Shown here piece after piece: positions 46,320 through 56,864 of a DNA stretch of 64,000 nucleotides (the stretch's first letter is position 1; every line of letters starts with the position of its first letter). The notes under the pieces are model-generated. The model saw only the letters and a program-made list of their open reading frames with translations. It was not told the DNA's origin and did no database searches. Source of the DNA: Siphonodentalium dalli (lineage: Eukaryota > Mollusca > Scaphopoda > Gadilida > Siphonodentaliidae); the NCBI GenBank assembly GCA_032622095.1, contig CP136067.1, forward strand, positions 40,903,549 through 40,967,548. Reading direction: 5' to 3'. The position numbers and the translations under genes were made by a program.

Positions 46320-46810
46320 CAGATATGATCACACAAACTAAAATTATGATCCGGAAACCAGAAATTAACACGATTCTAAGTCGAAAAAGGACCATAACTC
46401 TCGCAAATATGGGTAAACCCATATTCGAACTTGACCTGTTAATAGGGCTGATAAACTCACATACCAAATTTGGTTCAGATATGATCACACAAACTGAAGT
46501 TATCATCCGGAAACCATAAAATTAAAAAATTCTAAGTAAAAAAGGGCCATAACTCTTGCAAAAATGGGCGGAGCACACCCATATTCGAACTTGACCTGTA
46601 TTTTGGTCTGATAAACTTACATACCACATTTGTTTCAGATATGATCACAAAAACTGAAGTTATCATCCGGAAACCAGAAAATTACAAAATTCTAAGTAAA
46701 AAAGGGCCATAACTCTCGCAAAAATGGGCAGAGCAAACCCATATTCGAACTTGATCTTTATTTTGGTCTGATAAACCGAAACTAAAGTTATCATCTGGAA
46801 ACCATTTCCG
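46320..46810. repeat. 158-bp tandem repeat, about three units
   Basis: GATATGATCACACAAACT recurs near 46,324, 46,480 and 46,637, with GTTATCATCCGGAAACC, GGGCCATAACTCTCGCAAAA and CCCATATTCGAACTTGACCT in each unit. The left copy has about 1.5 units. Confidence 0.88.
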
Positions 46811-47469
46811 GACAGACGGACACCGGCTATTTTAATAGTCCCCTGAAATTTTCGGGGAACAATTACATCATAAATGTCATTTGGGCTGGAAAATAGTAAA
46901 ACAAAATTAATTTTGTGCTAGAAAAGCTGCGAACCAGCCTTTTTGTTGAATCCTGAATACCGGAATAGCGGTTAAACTGCGCAAATGAATCCCGACTACC
47001 AAATTAGCAGAGGGGTATGAATCATGCATGCCACCTGGAAATTGTGCATCAATGTTTTCAATTTACTTCATTTACAAGTACATGTACCTGTACAAGTACA
47101 TGTAGCTGATTCACCTAACAATTTTTTTTATTTTCAAATATGTGAGATCCAAGCGGAAATCATGAGTACTGTGCATTAGTCCGATAGTCTGATAACCTGG
47201 GTGTTTGGTTATTATAGAGTGTACATTGTCTCAAAATTTGTAATCTTCATGCCCAGTTTATAGCGAGAGTCATGTTAGGTCTAATTATCTCCCCCAAAGC
47301 ATCAGTACATGTATGCGTAAACTATAAATTGCATAAATATTGCATTAATTTGTGTATATTTTCATGGGTAATATATGTTATGTATCGGGTAATTTATTTT
47401 GTATGAGGGTAATACTATTACCATACATGTACATGTATATAACTGACTAATTTAATGTGTTGTAAAAAA

Positions 47470-47780
47470 CCTATGTACCATCAATTGAACCTTGGACCAT
47501 TTGAACCCTCAAACTATTGAACTTCCTGACAATCGAACCCATCGAACTACATGTACTAGTAATGAACACTCTGACTAATGCACTGTACATGATTGAGTTA
47601 ATGGTTATGTGACCTCAGGAATTGGTCCAAGTAATTTTTCTGCTTTACTAGTAAATGTCCTTTAATTGTTCCAATTGTATCGACACTGATTTTTTGTTTT
47701 CATCCAAATTGCAACGAAGAACTACTAGTATACACATGTACCGTCCAAGAGGCCCCCATTTGCAATGAGGCCGCAATAAT
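47470..47780 (+). repeat. Direct repeat flanking the 1.3-kb element pair, upstream copy
   Basis: CCCTCAAACTATTGAACTTC, TGACAATCGAACCCATCG, GGTTATGTGACC and CCATTTGCAATGAG recur in the same order and orientation at 50,715-51,055. The pair lies on both sides of 47,898-50,632. Confidence 0.8.
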
Positions 47781-47897
47781 AATAGTCTCCCAAGTTGTAA
47801 TCTTCATGCCCAGTTTATAGTGACAGTTACATGTACAATTAGGTAACATACATGTAGTAGACACCCAATTATACACAAAATATCTTCCCCAAAGCTA

Positions 47898-49201
47898 TGG
47901 GAGGCCAAATTCACATTTAATAATGAATTGCGCTTAAGCGCAATTGATTGCGATTATGCGCAAATAATTGCGCTTAAGCACAATCAATTGCACTTAAGTG
48001 CAAATACCACATATTGTGCTTAAGCGCAAATACCACATATTGTGCTTAAGCGCAAATAGGGCATTCACGCTTAAGCGTAATTAATTGCGCTTTAGCGTAA
48101 TTGTGACTACTATCTAACCTACCCATAGACTATTAGCATGACCTGGTGTATCACCTAGCAACACAATATGAGCATTGGGCTAATTTTGACCTGTACTCAA
48201 CAGTCAAACTGTGAGTATGTGTTCAACAAGGAGAATCCCCTAATTACATATTATCAGCATCCCTCTATCCAAAGAATTGATGTGGCCTTCCCGGAACTCT
48301 AGTAATGTTTTGTATGATGTTTTTAATGTATTTTTGCACAGATTTTAGCCTTATATCCTTTTAGCCTTTATCCTATACATGCATGCGGTGTCACTGCATG
48401 AGAGCTTTCTTACCTCATACAGTAATGCTCTATTTAATCGACTTCTTAACCACAGCAGAATTATGGGTAACTTTTCAGGATTTAGTCAGAAATATGGCTT
48501 GTTGCCATTCATCGAAAAGCTCTCGAGAGCTTTCCGATGAATGGCAACAAGCCATATTTCCGACTAAATCCTGAAAAGTTATCCATAATTCTGCTGTGGT
48601 TAAGGAGTCGATTAATTAGAGCATTACTGTATGGTTTACTTATTGACTTAAATCAGGGGGAAAAACCCTATTTTCATATTATCAGCATCCCTGTCCAAAA
48701 ATGTGTGTAATTACTGGAGCTTTGGTGTCTCAGTCCTGAAGCTCTAGTTTTTCTTATTAAATCAGCAGCTCTTGCACAAATCTATAGTATTTCCATGATC
48801 ATATTGTGTGAATGTGGTGTCACCGAGGGCTTGCTTCCCTCATATGGTGTGCCTGTATACTCGAAAATTGAAGAAAATCAATGTCGCCCCAACTAATACA
48901 GAAAGTAATGCTATTGCAAGTACATGTAGCCCCAACTAATATATACCGAAGATAATATAATGCTATCACGAATCGCTCCAACTAAAACAGAAGGTGATAC
49001 TATTGCGAGTCAGCCATTTTGATAAAGAAGTTGGGCTAGCTCTCTACCCATCCAAACCAATGAAACCAAGAAGTGACATGTCAATAGGAGTTAATGCTAA
49101 GTTATGGAGAAACCTATTTATTCACCAGGGGTGTTTTGTTACATATAACCATGAATTGCGCTTAAGCACAATTAATTATTAAATGTGAATTTGGCCTCCC
49201 A
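47898..49201 (+). mobile_element. 1.3-kb inverted-repeat element E, copy 1
   Basis: TA (47,896-47,897) then TGGGAGGCCAAATTCACA; the far end reads TGTGAATTTGGCCTCCCA then TA (49,202-49,203). Just inside both ends lie arrays or single copies of the palindrome GCGCTTAAGCGC. Hairpin H copy 4 is inside. TA targets suggest a Tc1/mariner-type mobiliser; there is no transposase. Confidence 0.8.
48418..48631. mobile_element. Hairpin MITE family H, copy 4
   Basis: Full-length, TA to TA, with CAGTAATGCTCTATTTAATC and the mirror; the arms meet at AAAGCTCTCGAGAGCTTT. Confidence 0.85.
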
Positions 49202-49203
49202 TA

Positions 49204-49391
49204 CAAAGCATCTATCAGTACATCTACATGTACATACACAGGCCCCTGGGGAAAAAACTGAATTACCAATATAGACTATACAGTGAGTATACCAGTCACT
49301 GGTATAGTCCATATTGGTATTATTGTATTTTTCTCCAGGGGCTTGTGGGTAGATGTATTCATAAAATATCAATTGGATAAAACATTCATTG
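49204..49391. repeat. Central spacer of the element-E pair, itself palindromic
   Basis: CCCCTGGGGAAAAA at the left pairs with TTTTTCTCCAGGGGC at the right; ACCAATATAGACTATAC pairs with GTATAGTCCATATTGGT. The centre is near 49,300. Confidence 0.8.
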
Positions 49392-49393
49392 TA

Positions 49394-50632
49394 TGGGAGG
49401 CCAAATTCACATTTAATAATTAATTGTGCTTAAGTGCAATCAATTGCGCTTAAGCGCAATTCATGGTTATATGTAACAAAACACCCCTGGTGAATAAATA
49501 GGTTTCTCCATAACTTAGCATTAACTCCTATTGACATGTCACTTCTTGGTTTCATTGGTTTGGATGGGTAGGCAGCTAGCCCAACTTCTTTATCAAAATG
49601 GCTGACTCGCAATAGTATCACCTTCTGTTTTAGTTGGAGCGATTCGTGATAGCATTATATTATCTTCGGTATATATTAGTTGGGGCTACTTGCAATAGCA
49701 TTACTTTCTGTATTAGTCGGGGCGACATTGATTTTCTTCAATTTTCGAGTATACAGGCACACCATATGAGGGAAGCAAGCCCTCGGTGACACCACATTCA
49801 CACAATATGATCATGGAAATACTATAGATTTGTGCAAGAGCTGCTGATTTAATAAGAAAAACTAGAGCTTCAGGACTGAGACACCAAAGCTCCAGTAATT
49901 ACACACCATTTTTTGGACAGGGATGCTGATAATATGAAAATAGGGTTTTTTTCCCCCTGATTTAAGTCAATAAGTAAACCATACAGTAATGCTCTAATTA
50001 ATCGACTCCTTAACCACAGCAGAATTATGGATAACTTTTCAAGATTTAATTGGAAATATGGCTTGTTGCCATTCATCGGAAAGCTCTGGAGAGCTTTTCG
50101 ATGAATGGCAACAAGGCATATTTCCGACTAAATCCTGAAAAGTTACCCATAATTCTGCTGTGGTTAAGAAGTCGATTAAATAGAGCATTACTGTATGAGG
50201 TAAGAAAGCCCTCATGCAGTGACACCGCATGCATGTATAGGATATTAACATACCTGTAGTAAAGGCTAAAATCTGTGCAAAAATACATTAAAAATATCAT
50301 ACAAAACATTACTAGAGTTCCGGGAATGCGACATCAATTATTTGGATAGAGGGATGCTGATAATATATAATTAGGGGATTCTCCTTGTTGAACACATACT
50401 CACAGTTTGACTGTTGAGTACAGGTCAAAATTAGCCCAATGCTCATCTTGTGTTGCTAGGTGATACACCAGGTCATGCTAATAGTTTATGGGTAGGTTTA
50501 TTAATTGCGCTTAAGCGTAAATGCCCTTAAGCACAATATGTGGTACTTGCGCTTAAGCACAATGTATTGCACTTAAGCGCAATCAATTGCGCTTAAGCGC
50601 AATTCATTATTAAATGTGAATTTGGCCTCCCA
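49394..50632 (-). mobile_element. 1.3-kb inverted-repeat element E, copy 2
   Basis: Reverse complement of copy 1 along its whole length, bounded by TA (49,392-49,393 and 50,633-50,634). It carries hairpin H copy 5 at the matching place, so that hairpin inserted before the pair formed. Confidence 0.8.
49982..50195. mobile_element. Hairpin MITE family H, copy 5
   Basis: Full-length mirror of copy 4, including the shared variant GAAGTCGATTAAATAGAGCA, which shows the two were copied together. Confidence 0.85.
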
Positions 50633-50714
50633 TATCATTGTGTACATGTATATCGACAATACATGTTATGTCTCAAGTAAATAACTTTGTACTACGGTAC
50701 AGTAATTGATACTC

Positions 50715-51055
50715 TCAACGCGGTTACCATTGAACATTTGGACTATTGAACCCTCAAACTATTGAACTTCTTGACAATCGAACCCATCGGACTACTAGTA
50801 ATGACCACTCGGTCTAACGCAGTGTCATTGAATCATCATAAATATGATTGAGGTACATGTAATAATGTACATAATTGCGGTAATGGTTATGTGACCCTAT
50901 GAATTGCTCCAAGCTATATTTCTGCTTTAAATTTCAATCAAATTGTCCCTATTGTATGGACTTATCGAGTTTTGGTTTTCATCCAAAAAGCCAAATTGCA
51001 CTGAGAAACTATACACATGTAAATGTATTAAGAGACCTCCATTTGCAATGAGTTA
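50715..51055 (+). repeat. Direct repeat flanking the element-E pair, downstream copy
   Basis: Matches 47,470-47,780 in the same orientation. Confidence 0.8.
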
Positions 51056-51661
51056 GGCAGTGATGCAGTGTGCAACTGCACCAATTCTATAAACTTAACC
51101 CACAAAGTGACATACTAGTATCATGGTCTATCACCAAATAGAACATATGGTACATGTACATGGTAAGTACTGTAAAGAATGATCTGGCTGAAAGGCGGTC
51201 ATGAGAAAAATTAATGCGGTTTACCGTGGTTGAAACACTGCAGTAATTCACTTGGTTACAACAAAAATATTACTGCAGTAAGATTTAATACCAGCAAATA
51301 CTGCATTAGTATTGAAATGGCTTGGGTTTTTCATAGTTGACTAATCGACAGTAAAAAAATCAAGTCAAAGTAGACTAATCGACAACACAAATTTCCATGG
51401 AAAACTTCCAATTTACTATGTGGTTATTGAGTTAAAATCAATGAGAGATAACTGCAGTTCCCATTTTTTGTGGGACTGTAATGATTCATAGCGAATTCAT
51501 GCATTGTATTGGGATACACTATCAATGATACGCATATCATGATATCATGTGTATTGCGATACAGGAAATCAAATAATTTTTTAAGATGGGAATGTGTAAA
51601 TTTAGAGCAAAACCTGCAATTTTCAAAGTTTAAATGTCTATTATGCGTGTAAATTCTTTGG

Positions 51662-51726
51662 GTTCATGAAATGGAAAAAAAGTTGTAGGAGGTGTTCGTA
51701 AACCGGACTTAAAAATTGGTGTCGCC
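51662..51726. mobile_element. Truncated Harbinger-like MITE
   Basis: Only TTCATGAAATGGAAAAAAAG, GTAGGAGGTGTTCGTAAACC and GGACTTAAAAATTGGTGTCGCC remain, followed by TTA. It marks the edge of the right-copy-specific segment. Confidence 0.75.
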
Positions 51727-51758
51727 TTATGTGTATTTAGCTCATATAGTTAACTATT

Positions 51759-52060
51759 AAAGGTGCTCAATCAGATTCGATGGTCCCCATATAATCAGAT
51801 TCCAACAACATTTTTTTTAGAAATGCTGCTTCAGTTATCAGAATCGATTAATTGCCCAAAAATAATGCTAACCACTGTCAACTGCATGTATAGTATAAAA
51901 TTGCCCGATACATTATATTTATCAACATGCTGTTCGATGAAGTTTGGCCTTATTATCAACACAAAGCCTCTTGATTTTAGAGTTATCCATCTTTATCTGC
52001 AATTTGGTCTGAGACCGTCGGCTCGTCAAATTTTTCTGGGCCACTATTAAGTCTCGATGA
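51759..52060 (+). repeat. Single arm of the 17,955-type foldback, right copy
   Basis: AAAGGTGCTCAATCAGATTC to GGGCCACTATTAAG matches one arm of the left-copy foldback. The loop and second arm are absent. Confidence 0.78.
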
Positions 52061-52693
52061 ACTGTATCCAGTATAAACATGTTAAACCTGATAATAATTA
52101 GAGCGTGCAGTCCCTGTTGACATGCGGTATCCGCTAGTAATCTAACCACAGTAATATGTCTGTGATAACCAAGTTAATTGTTTTACCACACAAAAAAAAA
52201 ATTCTGAATTCTATCTAGACATTTTGAAACAATAAAAAAAATTCTGGTGTGGTTACAATGTCAACTTAAAAACAAAATTCATTTAAACATCGCATGAAAA
52301 ATACAACCTAACTGCAAATGTGAGGTGGACCACATTATGCAGCGGTATAACTGACTGCGGTTGATCACATGAACACGCCTGAATACTGCAGTAATACCCG
52401 ATGGTCAACCTTTATAAGGCGAGTTGATTAATTAAAGCATAGCTGTAATTGTTGGGAAAGAGAATATAGCTGTGCGAAAATGGATGATATTTCCCCACCT
52501 CAGCAGGTGTCGATTACAGAAAAATATACCAAACATACCAGTAGTCTGTTAATCCTGATGTGCTAAGTTAGAAATTTTTCAATCGAAACCTCATAAAAAA
52601 ATATATAAATTCAGTTCTCAATTTTCAAACACTTCTAGGAAATTGTTAAAAAATATTGTTAAAAGATGCCCATTCGATTTGACACTGTAAATA

Positions 52694-52838
52694 TACCCCT
52701 GTTCAAGTGTTCCTGCTAATGTGCTATGATATGCGGTTGGGTCCTGCTGAATTGCTATGAATTGCGCTACCCGCATCATAGCAATTCAGCAGGACCACCA
52801 GCATCATAGCATATTAGCAGGACCACTTGGCCAGTGGT
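52694..52838. repeat. GTCCTGC palindromic repeat, right copy
   Basis: Mirror of 17,213-17,352. Confidence 0.75.
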
Positions 52839-53305
52839 AAAATAGTTTGTTTTCCATACGGATATGTGTTTTCAAATAATCATGTAATGATATCTAACAT
52901 ACATGTATATGATCCCATTTATAGGTTTTATTCATCACGGTCAGATAAACTTTGTATACAGACAGTTTTACCAAACTTAGACTTTTTATTAGGTGCCCAA
53001 ACCAAAATATCAAAACATCACCTAACTCAGTGGTATTATAAAGAAGCTCAAACTGTATGCTTTCATTGTAGCTGTAATTACTAGTATTAAAAATGTGCTC
53101 AATAAAGTTTGTTTTATCATTTATGGTCATTTGGAATTTGGATGCTATTTAATTATGTTTATCTATATAATTGGCTGCACTGCTAAATTTTGACTCATTT
53201 CAGTCATTGATGTCAGTACATGTAGTCCATCGAAATGGCGAACACAATCAAAGACAAATTACAAGAGGAAATACAACAAATCAATTTGATGTGCACTAAA
53301 ACAGA

Positions 53306-53471
53306 TACAGTAATGTCCTAAGTAATCGACCCCTTAACCACAGCAGAATTATGTGTAACTTTTCAGGATTTAGTCGGAAATATGGCTTGTTGTCATTCAT
53401 CGGAAAGCTCTCCCCGAGTTACCCATAATTCTGCTGTGGTTAAGGAGTCGATTAATTAGAGCATTACTGTA
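53306..53471. mobile_element. Hairpin MITE family H, copy 6 (one arm deleted)
   Basis: The TA ends are intact. The inner right arm is missing from CCCCGAGTTACCC onward. It mirrors 16,643-16,808. Confidence 0.8.
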
Positions 53472-55073
53472 GTTACAAATGTATGTCTAGCCTCTTGTGA
53501 AGTGTTGTGTCACTAATAAGATCTTTAATTCACATACATGTACTATATACCCGTTCAAGCGTTTACAAGTGTCAGACATCGAGAAACCGACCAAAAGTTT
53601 TGGTAGTATATAGGCTAGCACTGCACCTGGGCTACATGTACATGTACTGTAAGTGATTATAATGTACTATTTTTTTATTCTGCTGTGAAAGTTTTGCTGA
53701 ATGAAATTTAAGTTTACCCCGATATTCTAAGTCTGCTCGACTAAGATGGGGTTTTTCTCGAAAACTGATAGATATCTGAATATACATGTACGTCTTCCAC
53801 TGGTTGGTATAACCTCTAAATTGACCAATTTTAATTGATTAGACTAACCCTGGTATGGAAAACTCTAATTTTTATAGCCCGATGAGCGGTTTACTGATGC
53901 CCACCGGGGTTTATTGCCCACAGTGGTGATGATATGATGACCAGCGTTGTGCATGGCATATGTTTATCCAGGTACTAGTAAGAATGCTACCATACATTCC
54001 AAACATTCATTAAATATCTAATTAATAGTAACCCAAACTACACAAGAGACTAGTTTAACATAAATATAGATATGTTCTAATTAAATGACCCCACCCCACA
54101 AGATTGACCACCGGTATTTGACTGTTCAACCACATTCAATTACAATGCCGCTGACCGCTGGAATGCCTCATAGTATTTACGGTATTTTGATTAATCGACA
54201 ACATCGCTGTTGCAAACATTACTCTTGAGTGCCTAATAAAAGTACAGGGTGGAATAATAGACTACATGTAGTACAGGTTGGAAAATGTCGCGTAACTGAA
54301 TAATAGTACAGGGCGGAATAAACGTACAGGCTGGAACTATTAGTACCATACATCCCAACAAAACGCACCATCTGACTGCCTGTGACTGGTTTATATACTG
54401 ATGCCATGTGACAGAAATAGTTTTGATTGATAGCCAGGTCTGTGAATCTACAGTGTGCTGATCACTGTCAACAATCAGAGTTCATTTATCTATGAATAAC
54501 ACAATTTAAGATTGGTGAATTATTTCTTTTGGTTAATTTAATAAACGTACAGGACCAAATAACGATCGTACAGGTGGGAATTTTACCTCGATTTTAATAA
54601 TCGTACATGTATGTTTATTAGGCACTCAAGAGTACATATTCAAGTATGTGGCATACCAAAACACCACATGATACATACATGTACAACTACATGTACTACA
54701 TGCCATCTATAAAAATTATTTGGTTAACCACAGTTGATGTTTTGCTCAGAGTCCCCCCTGCACTATTATTTGGGTCTGTACTTTTATTTAATAACTTTCA
54801 ATGGAATTCCCCCCCCCCTGCACTATTATTTGGGCCTGCACTTTTATTTGGAGCCCGAGAGTAAGTTGCATTGACATTTATTTTCACGAAGGAACATTGC
54901 AACTGGTTTGAAGTAACATGACCACGTTGCATGTAACTTGGATCAACACTGGAACAGTATTGATGGTAATTTTCAACATGGTCTCACTGAGGTTCTATCA
55001 GATATAAATACTAGTACGGTTGAGGGAGACAATTATTTTGAGAATATGTGAACCTGTGTTAACATGAGCCTAA

Positions 55074-55448
55074 GGCGACAACAATTTTTAAGTCTGGTTT
55101 ACGATCACCTCCTACAACTTTTTGTCCATTTCATGAAAAAAAATTAAACTGTTTTCTCCCAAAATATTTTACATGCGCACTGTACTGATTTTCATGTGTT
55201 GTCGCATCCGGTTCTGCTTATGATCATTTACATATCCATATTTTCATGTATTTCATGACAAGATATGTCTTGTTTGGTTCAGAATTTTATTCAAAAACAT
55301 TTTTTCACAATTTATGTGAAATTCCACGATTTACTTGATATAAATTGGGGGGACAATCTTTTTTATTTTTTTCCCTCCTGCACTGTCCTGCGTCTACTTT
55401 TTTTTATCCCCACATTATAGTAAACCAGACTTAAAAATTGGTGTCGCC
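55074..55448. mobile_element. PIF/Harbinger-like MITE, right copy
   Basis: TAA (55,071-55,073) then GGCGACAACAATTTTTAAG; the far end reads TTGGTGTCGCC then TAA (55,449-55,451). Same locus as 11,262-11,639, inverted. Confidence 0.85.
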
Positions 55449-55550
55449 TAAATATCATCTGATGGAGTCAAAATCATTGAACCGTCACTTATGCATGCAC
55501 ATGTAGTCTTGATGTTGAGTCTGGGTTTCATCATTTTCATTAGTTTGCTG

Positions 55551-55763
55551 TTATCCACCAAAGGTTGAGGTGTTATGGAACAACTGTATGGCATCGTATA
55601 CTGTTATCTTTTGAGTAAATATGGAGTCTCTAATTATTTTATCAGTCACGCATCTACTCATCAAATTGACATTAGTATAATCCTTAAATATTTGTAAATT
55701 GTAACAATTGTCACCATGAACTTGTTGATAATTTTCTTTGTCGTGTAACAACTGTTGTACCAA
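55551..55763 (-). pseudogene. Possible decayed coding segment, right copy
   Basis: A frame of about 70 codons ends with CVTDKIIRDSIFT, then KITVYDAIQLFHNTSTFGG and a stop. The left copy at 11,041-11,157 preserves the final 36 codons with few changes. No family recognised; an internal methionine context is not convincing. See the entry at 10,741. Confidence 0.25.
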
Positions 55764-55764
55764 G

Positions 55765-56864
55765 TTTCAATGCCGCGTCCTCCTGGTATGTAGGGATTAC
55801 CGGTGCCTTTAATAGTGATGCATCATTGCCAGTTAATGTACATTAGAGTGGAGCTGAATTAACAATGTCACATTGACACAGTAATACCAGCAAAAGTAGT
55901 ATTATTGTAACAGCAGGCCAGGCTTAACACTATCAGTACCATATGAGTCTATGGCCACATGTACATGTACAGTAGTACAGACCCCTCACTATCGCAGATC
56001 AAACTTCTCAAGTTTCTTATGGACAGGTGCATGATCAGGCCACTGCCACTGCATCATGCTTATACCGGTACCACAAATTCAATTTTGCGTATTGTCGTAG
56101 CGTGACAATTACAAATAATTACAATGTACTGTACATGTATTACTTTTCAATTCAATCCCAATGCACTATGTCCACTGTCAGTGGTTTTCATGTGATACAA
56201 ATATTCCAGGTCATACAGATGTGTCAGCGGGAATATTCTGGTTATGGGCAGATGGCCGTTCAATACTATAGTTGATCCGTTTCGTTATCGTAGCTTAATT
56301 CTTACTGTTCCGGGAAATATTTTTTGTCACATGAAATTCAGTCTTTTTCGATATTTGCGCACATCCATGCAGACAAAATCGGCGAATCTTATATATAAGT
56401 CCACAGTTTATCCGTTTGTAGCGAATACACCATTTCCTTCTGTCATTCCGCGTTGATTCGCGACAAAATTAACTCAAAACACCACAAGGAATTATCGGCG
56501 CTTCTTTTCGAAGTAACGGTAACTAAAAGCTAAGATTGTAATTTGGCTGCAGAAACGAAACGAAACGAATTTTGAAACACAATAATTGTATTCACTAATA
56601 TTTTCCTGTTGGTATATGGTCTACTATAGTATACGCAATCATTTATTTGAAATAATAAGTATCACTTAGAGAATAATTCTTACTGATAATTAGAAATATC
56701 TTTATTTTGTATCCCTTTAATATTAAATACCGGTAATGGCCCTGAAAATTGTCTGTTTGTCAGCTTAATGTTCACTAGTTATAGCTAGGCTGTTAGATAA
56801 AGTGTGATATTGCTTCATTTGTCCGGGGTAGTGTATGGTCATACTGTCATAATAAACTTCAAGT
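55765..56864. other. Body of right giant copy, no gene recognised
   Basis: Mirrors 9,256-10,745 of the left copy apart from the LINE insertion. Frames at 56,027-56,456 have no recognisable domain. Confidence 0.5.
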
